From: Heliobacterium chlorum | Lineage (GTDB): Bacteria; Bacillota; Desulfitobacteriia; Heliobacteriales; Heliobacteriaceae | Reading direction: 5' to 3' | Assembly (NCBI RefSeq): GCF_014502795.1 | Contig: NZ_JACVHF010000018.1 | Location: forward strand, 1 to 61,843 | DNA length: 61,843 nucleotides | Shown here: piece by piece, positions 44,665 through 53,943 of the stretch | How the letters are laid out: each line of letters starts with the position of its first letter | Position numbering within the stretch: the stretch's first letter is position 1 | Translations under genes and position numbers: made by a program | The notes under the pieces: model-generated | Seen by the model: only the letters and a program-made list of their open reading frames with translations | The model's database searches: none | What the model was told of the DNA's origin: nothing

Positions 44665-45270
44665 ATGCGAATTCAAGCAGGAGAATTAGTCCTGGTCACC
44701 GGCGGGTCTCGCAGCGGTAAAAGCGCCTGGGCCGAAGAACTAGCCGCAGAAGCTGTCGGCGACCACCCGGAACAGGTCATCTATGTAGCAACAGCGGGAG
44801 TTCATGATGATGAGATGCGGCGCAGGGTGACGATACATCAGCAGCGTCGTCCCTCCATCTGGAAAACGGTAGAGGAATCGACCCAGTTGGACAAGGTGCT
44901 GCGTGAGTGGGGCCGGAAGGGAAACGTCCTGCTCATCGATTGTTTAACCTTGTGGACGACGAACATGCTCCTTCCCCTTTACGAACTAGGCGAGTGGAAT
45001 ACAGAAAAAGAACAGTTGATCGTCGAACAGGCCCGGCAGGTCTCACAGATGGCACGGGAATCGGAGGCGACGGTGATCGCCGTCGGCAATGAAGTGGGCT
45101 GGGGCATTGTTCCCCTCGATCCGCTCAGCCGGATTTTCCGGGATGTGGCCGGATGGGTTCAGCAGGAAGTCGCCCGGCAGGCCCATCGGGTCTATCTCAC
45201 CGTCAGCGGATGCCCGATGCAGATCAAAGGACCCGACCCTAACGGGTCAAGGCAAGGAGGGGGATTATAA
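44665..45270 (+). CDS. cobU: Adenosylcobinamide kinase / adenosylcobinamide-phosphate guanylyltransferase
   Basis: This 201-aa bifunctional enzyme activates cobinamide for nucleotide-loop assembly. VTGGSRSGKSAWAE near 12 is the P-loop, VATA near 41, LIDCLTLWTTNML near 92 and VGNEVGWGIVP near 136 match CobU/CobP. ATG 44665 fits the family N-terminus; GTG 44656 is three codons upstream. It is followed by cbiP in a TAATG overlap. Confidence 0.95.
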   Translation: MRIQAGELVLVTGGSRSGKSAWAEELAAEAVGDHPEQVIYVATAGVHDDEMRRRVTIHQQRRPSIWKTVEESTQLDKVLREWGRKGNVLLIDCLTLWTTNMLLPLYELGEWNTEKEQLIVEQARQVSQMARESEATVIAVGNEVGWGIVPLDPLSRIFRDVAGWVQQEVARQAHRVYLTVSGCPMQIKGPDPNGSRQGGGL

Positions 45271-46844
45271 TGGCCAAGGCAATTATGTTGCAAGGAACCA
45301 GTTCCAACGTCGGCAAGAGCGTCTTGGCGACGGCCTTATGCCGCATATTTCTTCAGGACGGCCAAAAAGTGGTCCCCTTCAAATCGCAGAACATGGCCCT
45401 CAACTCCTATGTGACCCGGGACGGGGGAGAGATGGGCCGGGCCCAGGTCGTGCAAGCGGAAGCAGCCGGACTGGATCCCCATGTGAAGATGAACCCCATC
45501 CTCCTAAAGCCGACCGGTCAAGCATCATCGCAAGTGATCGTGCTCGGTCGACCAGTGGGCAACATCAGCGCCCGCCAGTATCATTTAGAATATGCAACCC
45601 AAGCCGTCGACACGATCCAAGCTTGTCTCGATGAGTTTCATGAACAGTATGACGTCATCGTCATCGAAGGTGCCGGTTCTCCTGCTGAAGTCAACTTAAA
45701 AGCGCGCGATATCGCCAATATGCGTGTGGCCAAGATGGCTGATGCCCCTGTGCTGTTAGTCGCCGACATCGACCGCGGGGGTGCGCTCGCATCGGTCGTG
45801 GGGACACTGGCTCTTTTGGACCCTGATGAGCAAGAGCGGATCAAAGGCATCGTCATCAATAAGTTTCGCGGTGACATCAGCTTGCTTCAACCAGCCATCG
45901 ACTTTTTAGAAGAATATACGAAAAAGCCGGTTGTCGGTGTCGTCCCCTATTTCAAAGGGGTGCACATTCAAGAGGAAGATTCGGTAGCTCTCGAAAAACC
46001 GATCACCGAAGTGCCTACGGGGGAACTGCTCGATATCGCCGTCATCCGCCTACCCCGCATCTCCAACTTCACCGATTTCGATGCCTTGAGCGCCGAAGGT
46101 GCTGCTCAGGTCCGTTATGTAGAAGCGCCTGGTCGACTGGGCCGGCCCGATATGGTCATCATTCCCGGTACCAAAAACACGATCGAAGACATGTTATGGC
46201 TGCAAAAGACAGGCTTAACCGAAGAGATCAGAGCCGTCGCCGAAAAGGGCATCTTAGTCTGGGGCGTTTGCGGCGGATATCAGATCTTAGGTAAAGAGAT
46301 ACAGGATCCACAAGGCGTAGAAAGCTCCGTTCCCGTCGTTGCAGGTCTTGGACTGTTGGACATGGTGACAACCATGGAAGCAGAAAAGGTGACCCAATTA
46401 GCATCAGCTACGATCTGCGGTCACGGACCCTATCTGGGTCCCCTGCAGGGTCTTTCCGTGCAAGGCTACGAGATTCACATGGGACAGAGCGTAGCCTCGT
46501 CAGAAGCGAAACCTTTCTGCCGGATCGAACGACGGGGAGAGGAACTCGTCGATGTCATCGACGGGATTGTCGACGCCGACGGTTTGGTCATCGGTTCCTA
46601 TTTGCACGGCATCTTTGACAACGACTCCTTACGGCATCATCTGCTCAACACCTTGCGCCGGAAAAAAGGTCTTGAACCGATCAATTTTGCCTCTGCCGCA
46701 TCGGTAAGAGAGCGGAAAGAACAAGACTACAACCGCTTGGCCGACATCGTCCGCCAGAGCTTAAAAATGGATCTCCTCTATGATATCGTCGGCATCGAAG
46801 GGCCAAAGAACTCCCCTGAATCGGAGACCGTTCCAGCGCCATGA
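45270..46844 (+). CDS. cbiP: Adenosylcobyric acid synthase CbiP
   Basis: This 524-aa glutamine-dependent amidotransferase amidates four side chains of adenosylcobyrinate diamide. The N-terminal dethiobiotin-synthase-like domain has QGTSSNVGKSVLATALCR at 8-25 and KSQNMALNSYVT near 39. The C-terminal class I glutaminase has GVCGGYQILGKEI near 331 with the catalytic Cys and GSYLHGIFDND near 440 with the His. Length is normal. It shares ATGA with cbiB. Confidence 0.97.
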   Translation: MAKAIMLQGTSSNVGKSVLATALCRIFLQDGQKVVPFKSQNMALNSYVTRDGGEMGRAQVVQAEAAGLDPHVKMNPILLKPTGQASSQVIVLGRPVGNISARQYHLEYATQAVDTIQACLDEFHEQYDVIVIEGAGSPAEVNLKARDIANMRVAKMADAPVLLVADIDRGGALASVVGTLALLDPDEQERIKGIVINKFRGDISLLQPAIDFLEEYTKKPVVGVVPYFKGVHIQEEDSVALEKPITEVPTGELLDIAVIRLPRISNFTDFDALSAEGAAQVRYVEAPGRLGRPDMVIIPGTKNTIEDMLWLQKTGLTEEIRAVAEKGILVWGVCGGYQILGKEIQDPQGVESSVPVVAGLGLLDMVTTMEAEKVTQLASATICGHGPYLGPLQGLSVQGYEIHMGQSVASSEAKPFCRIERRGEELVDVIDGIVDADGLVIGSYLHGIFDNDSLRHHLLNTLRRKKGLEPINFASAASVRERKEQDYNRLADIVRQSLKMDLLYDIVGIEGPKNSPESETVPAP

Positions 46845-47905
46845 TAGAGATGTTTACAGATATCTTTTCTTTAAGCATGCTCACGATCGTCATCGCCCTG
46901 CTCTATGATGCACTGGTGGGAGATCCCCGCTGGCTGCCTCACCCGGTCATCGGGATCGGGAAGATCATATCGACGTTGGAAAAGCGGTTGTACGGGGCGG
47001 GGAAAAGGGCTGAGCGGTCGCTGTTGTTTCGGGGGATGGTCTTGTCGCTGCTCACGGTGGGCATCACCTTTGCCGTTTCGGTGGCTGTCATGGCTCTTGT
47101 CCAGTGGGCGAACCTAGAATTTGTTCCTGTGAAGCAGTCTGGAACGGTCCACCTCCTGGATAAGGGTATCTTCATCGGCTCAGGAATTGTACAAGCCTTG
47201 GGCGGCGGCATACTCTTAGGGATTGCCTTGGCCGGTCGATGTTTAGCTGAAGCGGCTTTCGAGATCAAAGATCTTCTCGAAGCGGGAGACATCGTAGAAG
47301 CCCGGCGAAAGCTTTCCTGGATCGTAGGGCGCGATACAGAACAGCTCAATGAGAGTGAAATCGTCCGAGCTACCGTGGAAACGGTCGCCGAAAACACCGT
47401 CGACGGCATCACAAGTCCTCTTTTTTACGCCTTTTTGCTCGGCGTCCCCGGTGCCTACGCCTATAAGGCTATAAACACGCTCGACTCCATGATCGGCTAT
47501 CGCAATAACCGTTACCTCTGGTTCGGCCGGTTTGCTGCCCGCATGGACGACGCGGCTAACTTTTTGCCGGCTCGATTGACCGGAGCGGTCATGATCCTTG
47601 CCGGAACCTTACTTGGCTATCCGGCAGGGCGGATGATCCAAACATGGGTAACTGACGCCCCAAAGCATCCCAGTCCCAACAGCGGTATCCCCGAATCGGT
47701 CGTGGCTGGCGCATTAGGTGTCCAATTGGGCGGTCTCAATTACTACGGAGGAGTCCCTTCTCGTAGAGCCACCATGGGACAACCTTTGGTGACCTTAGAG
47801 GCACGCCATATTGGAGAAGTGGTGCGAATCATGGCTGTGACGGCCATCCTGTACAGCCTGGCCGGTGGTGCCATTTTATATGGAATAGGAACGTGGTTAC
47901 GATGA
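46841..47905 (+). CDS. cbiB: Adenosylcobinamide-phosphate synthase CbiB
   Basis: This 354-aa membrane enzyme joins aminopropanol phosphate to adenosylcobyric acid. DALVGDPRWLPHPVIGIG at 23-40 is the family signature. ENTVDGITSPLFYAFLLG near 183, KAINTLDSMIGYRN near 210 and GGLNYYGG near 296 follow. About five hydrophobic helices are seen. It overlaps cbiP and cbiA by 4 nt each. Confidence 0.96.
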   Translation: MIEMFTDIFSLSMLTIVIALLYDALVGDPRWLPHPVIGIGKIISTLEKRLYGAGKRAERSLLFRGMVLSLLTVGITFAVSVAVMALVQWANLEFVPVKQSGTVHLLDKGIFIGSGIVQALGGGILLGIALAGRCLAEAAFEIKDLLEAGDIVEARRKLSWIVGRDTEQLNESEIVRATVETVAENTVDGITSPLFYAFLLGVPGAYAYKAINTLDSMIGYRNNRYLWFGRFAARMDDAANFLPARLTGAVMILAGTLLGYPAGRMIQTWVTDAPKHPSPNSGIPESVVAGALGVQLGGLNYYGGVPSRRATMGQPLVTLEARHIGEVVRIMAVTAILYSLAGGAILYGIGTWLR

Positions 47906-49395
47906 TACCAGCTGTTGTAATTGCCGGAACTCACAGCGGTGCCGGAAAGACAACTGTCACCATGGGAATCCTCGCCGCTCTACGCCGGCGGGGCATGACG
48001 GTGCAAAGTTTTAAGACAGGCCCCGATTATATTGATCCGACCTTTCACAAGCTGAACACCGGGAGAACCTGTTCCAATTTGGACAGCTGGATGATGGACC
48101 GCGAGACGATCCTTCGCTTATACCGGCGGGCGATAGAGGGAGCCCAAATGGCTGTCATCGAAGGGGTCATGGGTCTTTTCGACGGCGCCGCTGGAGAAAA
48201 GCCCGGTGGCAAAGGGAGCACCGCTGATCTGGCTCAAATCGTCAACAAGCCTGTCATACTGGTGGTCGATGCTCGATCGGCCGCTCAGAGCATAGCCGCC
48301 ACGGTCCACGGCTTTTGCACGTTACAGCGGGACCTGACCGTGGCCGCCGTCATCATCAATCGAGTCGGCTCGGAACGGCACGGCTTAATGGCCCGGCGAG
48401 CTGTAGAAGAAACCTGTTGCGTGCCTGTTTTAGGCTGCCTCCCTCGCGATGCTGTTCGGCCCATGCCGGAACGGCATCTCGGCCTTGTTTCCGCCATCGA
48501 GTCGAGCCGGGAGCTGGAATCCTACTGGCAGCAGTTGGCCGATGTGATGGAACGTTACGTCGACGTAAACCGGCTGCTCGAAGTGGCTTCCTCTTTTTCG
48601 ACAGAAAAGCTAGAAATAAAGATGGAAAAGAAAAAGGAGAACCTAGCGGAGCATCTAGCGGAGAACTTGGAAAAAAACCAGATAACGAAACAGACCCCTC
48701 GGTTCGCTCAAAAAATTCCCGTGGCCATCGCTCGTGATGAAGCTTTTCATTTTTACTACGAAGATGCCCTGCGGGACTTGGAAGACTTGGGCATCGAATG
48801 GGTCCCTTTTCAACCGGTTCGTGGAGAGTCCATTCCATTAAAGGTGGCAGGTCTCTACCTGGGAGGCGGATACCCGGAGCTGCATCTCGAAAGCCTCTCG
48901 GCGAACAGCTCCTTTTTTCAAGAACTGCGCTACTTGCACCAGCAGGGGATGCCCATCTACGCCGAATGCGGCGGCTTTATGACCTTATGCCGGTCGATCA
49001 AGACGAATGACGGACAAAGCTATGAACTTGCCGGTCTTGTCCCGGCAGATTGCCGTATGGGAACCAAACGGCGAGCCCTCGGCTATGTGACCGCACAGAT
49101 CTACCACGACACTCTTCTGGGCCGCCGGGGAGATCGGCTCCGAGGCCATGAATTTCATTATTCCGATGTGTACTTCTCTCCCGAAGAAAATATGCGGCCT
49201 GCTTTTTCATTAGGAAAGACAGACCCCTTGGGAGGGACAGAAGCGTTTCGCCCCGAAGGGTATAGTTCGGGTTCGTTGACGGCGTCTTATTTCCATTTTC
49301 ATTTCTCCGCTTTTCCAGCATCGATGAAACGTTTTCTCCATTGTCTCGAAGAAGCATCTGTACGGAGTGGTCTAGCATGCCCCAGCAAGGGTTGA
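47902..49395 (+). CDS. cbiA: Cobyrinate a,c-diamide synthase CbiA
   Basis: This 497-aa glutamine-dependent amidotransferase has IAGTHSGAGKTTVTMG near 8 as P-loop, SFKTGPDYIDP near 36 and EGVMGLFDG near 86. The glutaminase half has LGGGYPELH near 318 and YAECGGFMTL near 345 with the catalytic Cys, and HEFHYS near 410. Between the halves (about 225-260) is a Lys/Glu/Asn-rich segment with near-repeats of LAEHLAENLE, not typical of the family. ATG 47902 overlaps the cbiB stop. Confidence 0.95.
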   Translation: MIPAVVIAGTHSGAGKTTVTMGILAALRRRGMTVQSFKTGPDYIDPTFHKLNTGRTCSNLDSWMMDRETILRLYRRAIEGAQMAVIEGVMGLFDGAAGEKPGGKGSTADLAQIVNKPVILVVDARSAAQSIAATVHGFCTLQRDLTVAAVIINRVGSERHGLMARRAVEETCCVPVLGCLPRDAVRPMPERHLGLVSAIESSRELESYWQQLADVMERYVDVNRLLEVASSFSTEKLEIKMEKKKENLAEHLAENLEKNQITKQTPRFAQKIPVAIARDEAFHFYYEDALRDLEDLGIEWVPFQPVRGESIPLKVAGLYLGGGYPELHLESLSANSSFFQELRYLHQQGMPIYAECGGFMTLCRSIKTNDGQSYELAGLVPADCRMGTKRRALGYVTAQIYHDTLLGRRGDRLRGHEFHYSDVYFSPEENMRPAFSLGKTDPLGGTEAFRPEGYSSGSLTASYFHFHFSAFPASMKRFLHCLEEASVRSGLACPSKG

Positions 49396-49952
49396 TTCAA
49401 GTCTACACCGGTGACGGAAAAGGGAAAACCACGGCAGCGCTGGGCCTATGCTTGCGAGCGGCTGGCCACGGCATGCAGGTGGAGTTTATCCAATTTCAAA
49501 AAGGCAGCGCCTACATGGGAGAATTGTTCGCCTTGCAACGGTTGCCGCAGATACATATCACTCAGTTCGGATGGGGTTGCCCCCGGTCAGCGATGATTCG
49601 GTCAGGGATGGCCCATTGTATCCAATGCGGCGAATGTTTCCGGCGAAACCGCGAAACCGACAATCCTTGGCCCGCAATGGGCTTTCAATATGCCGAACAG
49701 GTATTACAAGCAGGTAAGGTCGAGCTGGTCGTTCTCGATGAAGTGAGTTATATTATGTCTCGCGGCTATGTGCCTGTGGAAAGGGTCCTCGACGCGCTGC
49801 GGCAGCGCCCCGCTCATGTGGAAGTTGTGTTAACGGGGCGGAGAATGGCCCAGGAAATCATCGATGAAGCTCACCTGGTGACGGAGATGACGGTGACGAA
49901 ACATCCCCTGGCCGACGGAATCACCTCCTCACGACGAGGGATTGAATATTAA
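49377..49952 (+). CDS. cobO: Corrinoid adenosyltransferase CobO/BtuR
   Basis: This 191-aa enzyme attaches the 5'-deoxyadenosyl group to cobalt. QVYTGDGKGKTTAALGLCLR at 9-28 is the P-loop region, FIQFQKG near 38 and VVLDEVSYIMSRG near 121 contain the expected Walker B. A cysteine-rich part (HCIQCGECF near 82) is present, also seen in other clostridial members as far as I recall. ATG 49377 overlaps cbiA by 19 nt. Confidence 0.94.
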   Translation: MPQQGLIQVYTGDGKGKTTAALGLCLRAAGHGMQVEFIQFQKGSAYMGELFALQRLPQIHITQFGWGCPRSAMIRSGMAHCIQCGECFRRNRETDNPWPAMGFQYAEQVLQAGKVELVVLDEVSYIMSRGYVPVERVLDALRQRPAHVEVVLTGRRMAQEIIDEAHLVTEMTVTKHPLADGITSSRRGIEY

Positions 49953-49965
49953 GGAGGATACAAAG

Positions 49966-51021
49966 ATGTCTCTAGAATCATTGCTTCAACAAATCAAACC
50001 ACTGAACGAGGAAGCCATGGAGAAAGCTCAGGCCCACCTTGATGACCTCACTAAACCGCAAGGTAGTTTAGGTGTCCTTGAGGACATCGCCAAGCAACTG
50101 GCGGGTATCTATGGAGAGGTTCCAAAAGAAATTCCCCAAAAAGCGATCATCTTGATGGCTGGCGATCATGGTGTCGTCGAAGAGGGCGTCAGTGCATTTC
50201 CTCAGGAAGTGACTCCTCAGATGATCATCAATTTCATCCATGGCGGTGCGGGATCGAATGTTTTGGCTCGCCATGCCGGCGCGGAACTGGTTTGCGTCGA
50301 CGTGGGCGTAGCTGTCGATATGGATGACCTGCCTGGTCTGATCAAGAAAAAAGTAGCCTATGGAACGAAGAACATGGCCAAAGGTCCAGCCATGACCCGG
50401 GATGAAGCGATTCAAGCCATACTGGTCGGCGCCGAAGTCGTCGCTGATGCCTATGGCAGAGGGATTCGCGTCGTCGGAACAGGTGAAATGGGCATTGGCA
50501 ACACGACCCCTTCGGCAGCCATCATCTCGGTCATGGGCAATCTCCCTATTGAACAGGTTGTTGGACGGGGAACCGGCATCAACGATAAACAGCTCGATGT
50601 CAAAATCAATGCCATTAAGAAGGCCATCGAGATCAACCAACCGAATCGGGACGATGCCATCGATGTGCTGGCGAAGATAGGCGGTTTAGAGATCGCCGGA
50701 TTAGCCGGCGTTTGCCTCGGTGCGGCAGCGCAGGGCATTCCCGTCGTCATTGACGGATTCATCTCCGGAGCGGCCGCTGTTATCGCCGGAGCGATCTGCC
50801 CGCAAGCTCGCCCCTACATGATCGGTTCTCACCTATCCGTTGAACCGGGCCACAAGTTCATGCTGGAATACGTGGGTATTAAACCGATGCTGATGATGGA
50901 TTTCCGCTTGGGCGAAGGCACCGGAGCTGCTTTAGCGATGACGATGATCGACGGAGCGGTCAAAATCTACAATGAAATGGCCACCTTCTCCAGCGCCGGT
51001 GTCAGCGAGGCCTTGGAATAA
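49966..51021 (+). CDS. cobT: Nicotinate-nucleotide:dimethylbenzimidazole phosphoribosyltransferase CobT
   Basis: This 351-aa enzyme makes the alpha-ribazole phosphate that becomes the lower ligand. LTKPQGSLGVLEDIA near 28, MAGDHGVVEEGVSAFPQEVT near 62, TGEMGIGNTTPSAA near 172 and the catalytic Glu in HLSVEPGH and RLGEGTGAALA near 315 match the family. ATG 49966 follows AAGGAGG. No dimethylbenzimidazole synthesis genes (bzaA-E or bluB) are in the window, so the native lower ligand is open. Confidence 0.97.
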   Translation: MSLESLLQQIKPLNEEAMEKAQAHLDDLTKPQGSLGVLEDIAKQLAGIYGEVPKEIPQKAIILMAGDHGVVEEGVSAFPQEVTPQMIINFIHGGAGSNVLARHAGAELVCVDVGVAVDMDDLPGLIKKKVAYGTKNMAKGPAMTRDEAIQAILVGAEVVADAYGRGIRVVGTGEMGIGNTTPSAAIISVMGNLPIEQVVGRGTGINDKQLDVKINAIKKAIEINQPNRDDAIDVLAKIGGLEIAGLAGVCLGAAAQGIPVVIDGFISGAAAVIAGAICPQARPYMIGSHLSVEPGHKFMLEYVGIKPMLMMDFRLGEGTGAALAMTMIDGAVKIYNEMATFSSAGVSEALE

Positions 51022-51023
51022 CG

Positions 51024-51881
51024 GTGAAATTTCTTGCCCTGCAGTGGCTGCGTTTTCGAATGGCCCTGTCCTTTTTCACCCGCTTGCCGACGGGGGATGT
51101 AAGCAACGGGAATGACGAAGATTTTGGCCGCTCTTTTATCTATCTTCCCTTCGTCGGCTTGACGATCGGAATCGTCATAAGTTTACTTACACCGCTCTTG
51201 CAATTCTTATTTCCGCCAGCCGTCTTTGTGCCGCTGCTTCTCGCCATGCAAATTTATATCACCGGCGGCATTCACATGGACGGTTTTATGGATACCTTTG
51301 ACGGTGTCTTTTCGGCGCGAAAGCCCGAGCGGGTTCTGGAGATCATGCGGGATTCCCGCGTCGGCGCTCATGCCGTCCTGTCGGTGATCGTGCTGCTGCT
51401 GACGAAGGCGGGCGCTCTCTATTCGTTGTATCAACCGGCAGCGTCACTGCAAGGGGCCACCTTGGAAACGGTACTCCACTGGATCACCCTTTGGCGGTGG
51501 GAAAGCGGATTTTACAACTCGAACGGGGTCAATCCGCTATACTTGTCCTTGTTCTGGATCCCCATGGTCGGTCGTTGGGCTATCGCCTATGGGGCAGGCC
51601 GCTTTCCTTATGCCCGCCAGCAGGGAATGGCGACCCTGTTCAACAAGTATATCGATGAAAAGGTTTTGAGGGTCGCTGAATGGGTCACATTGATCGTGGC
51701 CCTGATCATGGCTGGGGTCTACGGTTTGTTCATGATGGTTCTGGTCAGGCTCTTCGTCGATCGCTGGGGAAAAAAAATGACCCGCTTTTTAGGTGGCTTG
51801 ACTGGCGATATTTATGGGGCCACTTGTGAAATGGTCGAGGTGCTTTGCTTGTTACTATTGGTGTTCTTACAGAAGGGTTGA
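51024..51881 (+). CDS. cobS: Adenosylcobinamide-GDP ribazoletransferase CobS
   Basis: This 285-aa polytopic membrane enzyme joins alpha-ribazole to adenosylcobinamide-GDP, the final assembly step. FFTRLP near 17 and GGIHMDGFMDTFDGVFS near 80 (metal-binding Asp residues) are diagnostic, with ILEIMRDSRVGAHAV near 104. Six or seven hydrophobic segments are seen. GTG start two bases after the cobT stop. Confidence 0.95.
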   Translation: MKFLALQWLRFRMALSFFTRLPTGDVSNGNDEDFGRSFIYLPFVGLTIGIVISLLTPLLQFLFPPAVFVPLLLAMQIYITGGIHMDGFMDTFDGVFSARKPERVLEIMRDSRVGAHAVLSVIVLLLTKAGALYSLYQPAASLQGATLETVLHWITLWRWESGFYNSNGVNPLYLSLFWIPMVGRWAIAYGAGRFPYARQQGMATLFNKYIDEKVLRVAEWVTLIVALIMAGVYGLFMMVLVRLFVDRWGKKMTRFLGGLTGDIYGATCEMVEVLCLLLLVFLQKG

Positions 51882-51910
51882 CTCTAGCTAGAATGGGAGA
51901 GGTGAGAGGC

Positions 51911-52822
51911 GTGTACGGTTGGGCTCAGGTACCGGGAACATGCGGAGAACTGGCACAGGGACTGATTGGAGACCGGTTTTTGCATATCACATGCCCCATC
52001 GATGCCTGGGTTACCGCCAGCGCCTCTCTGACGACCGGTTCGGGACGTATCACCGGTCTCGATGACCGGCAGAAGGCCCGGAGGGCAGTATCCCGTCTGC
52101 TTGACGAATGGAACGTAACAGAAGGTTACGATGTGCGCATCTCTTTGACGAATCCCCTTCCCCTCGGCAAAGGCTTAGCATCCAGCACGGCCGACATCTG
52201 CGCCTGCTGCTTCGCCGTCGCCCGGGCGCTGGGACGGGATTTGTCTGTAAGCACGTTGGCTCGGATTGCTATTACCGTAGAACCGTCAGACGGTCTCTTT
52301 TACCCCGGTATCGCCGTATTTGATCATCGCAAGGGCTCCTGGGGAACAACGGTGGGTCAGCCTCCCGTACCTCCTTTATTCGTTCTGGCTTACGACCTGG
52401 GCGGGGAAGTGAATACGGTCGAGTTCAACCGACGGCACGACATCATCGAGGCGAACCGTCAAAAAGAGTCTGCTGTCCGTCAAGCTTTTGCTCAGATCAT
52501 CCAGGGGATCCGCTCGGGCAATCCTACATCTATCGGTGCAGGTGCGACATTAAGTGCTCGAGCGAACCAACAAATCTTGCCCAAAGAAGCCTTGGAAGAA
52601 CTGATCGCAGGCGTCGCTTCACTCGGCGCTGTCGGTGTCAACATCGCTCACAGCGGCACCGCACTGGGATTGTTGCTTCCCTACAAAAATCGCAGCCGTA
52701 TCGAAAGCGTCATCAAGTGGACAGAAAGTCGCTTCCCGAAATGGACTCCCCTCGGCGCATATCAGCTCGTCGGCGGTGGTCCACGTTATCATGAACAGAG
52801 TGGGGAGGGATGGGCGATTTGA
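51911..52822 (+). CDS. pduX: L-threonine kinase PduX-type (GHMP kinase)
   Basis: This 303-aa GHMP kinase should make L-threonine phosphate, the substrate of CobD in the next gene. VPGTCGELAQG near 8 matches PduX, PLPLGKGLASSTADICA near 92 is the GHMP nucleotide loop, and HSGTALGLL near 240 closes the family pattern. GTG 51911 has GGGAGAGG at 8-nt spacing; ATG 51893 is an alternative. The position between cobS and cobD supports the role. Confidence 0.9.
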   Translation: MYGWAQVPGTCGELAQGLIGDRFLHITCPIDAWVTASASLTTGSGRITGLDDRQKARRAVSRLLDEWNVTEGYDVRISLTNPLPLGKGLASSTADICACCFAVARALGRDLSVSTLARIAITVEPSDGLFYPGIAVFDHRKGSWGTTVGQPPVPPLFVLAYDLGGEVNTVEFNRRHDIIEANRQKESAVRQAFAQIIQGIRSGNPTSIGAGATLSARANQQILPKEALEELIAGVASLGAVGVNIAHSGTALGLLLPYKNRSRIESVIKWTESRFPKWTPLGAYQLVGGGPRYHEQSGEGWAI

Positions 52823-53943
52823 GGCAAAACGAACTGAACAGAAAATCCTTTCCCCATGGTGGTGACGTCTGGTCCGCCTCCGGGGGAAGTGGAAAAGCAC
52901 TCGAAGGAATTCTCGATCTGAGCGCCAATATCAACTTTTTAGGCTTATCGGCGAGAGTCAAAGCAGCGATCGTCGAAAACATCGACCATATCGTCCATTA
53001 TCCCGATCCAAAATGCAGCCAGTTGATTTCTGCCCTTGCCCGTCATCTCCAGGTCGAAGAGGAGGCCATCTGCGCCGGAAACGGTGCTGTGGACCTGCTC
53101 GATCACTGGCTGCGGCAGGTGCAGGCAAAACGGGTTTTAATCTGTGATCCCGGCTTCGGTCAGTATTTCCGTGCTGTCCATGCCCAGGGAGGACAAGCCG
53201 TCCCTATCCAGTTAGACGAGCAAGAGTATTTTCGATTAGATATCGTTCAGTGGGAAAAGAGGCTTCTCGACGAGAAATGTGACGCCGCCATCATCTGTTC
53301 TCCTCACAACCCTGTTGGCTGGGTCTGGACCGACGAAAAGAAAGAAGCGATCGTCAATCTCGTTGAGAAGCATCATATACATGTACTCGTCGATGAGTCT
53401 TTTCTAGACTTTCTGCCGGACGGCCGTGAACGGAGTTGCTGCTCCCTCGCCGCGAAACACCGGCAGATCGCGGTTCTCTATTCGTTGACGAAATTTTTTG
53501 CTATCCCGGGAATCCGGCTCGGTGCGTTGATCGCTCATCGAGACATGATCAAAGACATCATCACCCACCGCGATCCATGGGTGGTAAATCACCTGGCCCA
53601 GGTGGCCGGGGTTGCCGCACTCGCTGATTTAGATTATCATAAACGCACTTGGGAGCGACTGCCTAAGGAGCGGGAGTTTTTGATCGAACAATTGTCTCGC
53701 CTACCCGGCGTTAGACCGCTAACTTCGGCGGCCAATTTCGTACTGGCCCATACGGGGGACACGGGGCTTTCGTCGACGACATGGACGGAAAAGCTGCGCC
53801 ATCAGGGAATATTGGTGCGAAATTGCAATACCTTCCCGGCCTTAGGAGAACGGTATCTGCGCTTTGCTGTTCGGGACAGCTCGGCGACAGAACGATTAAT
53901 TCAGGCGATGCAGGTGATCATGAAGGAGGAAGGACTGGCTTGA
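52810..53943 (+). CDS. cobD: Threonine-phosphate decarboxylase CobD
   Basis: This 377-aa PLP enzyme converts L-threonine phosphate to (R)-1-amino-2-propanol phosphate for CbiB. HGGDVW near 16, DLSANINFLG near 36, HYPDP near 62, NGAVDLL near 90, SPHNPVGWV near 160 and the PLP-lysine in YSLTKFFAIPGIRLG near 220 match. It overlaps pduX by 13 nt and cobC by 4 nt (TTGA). Confidence 0.94.
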   Translation: MGDLRQNELNRKSFPHGGDVWSASGGSGKALEGILDLSANINFLGLSARVKAAIVENIDHIVHYPDPKCSQLISALARHLQVEEEAICAGNGAVDLLDHWLRQVQAKRVLICDPGFGQYFRAVHAQGGQAVPIQLDEQEYFRLDIVQWEKRLLDEKCDAAIICSPHNPVGWVWTDEKKEAIVNLVEKHHIHVLVDESFLDFLPDGRERSCCSLAAKHRQIAVLYSLTKFFAIPGIRLGALIAHRDMIKDIITHRDPWVVNHLAQVAGVAALADLDYHKRTWERLPKEREFLIEQLSRLPGVRPLTSAANFVLAHTGDTGLSSTTWTEKLRHQGILVRNCNTFPALGERYLRFAVRDSSATERLIQAMQVIMKEEGLA

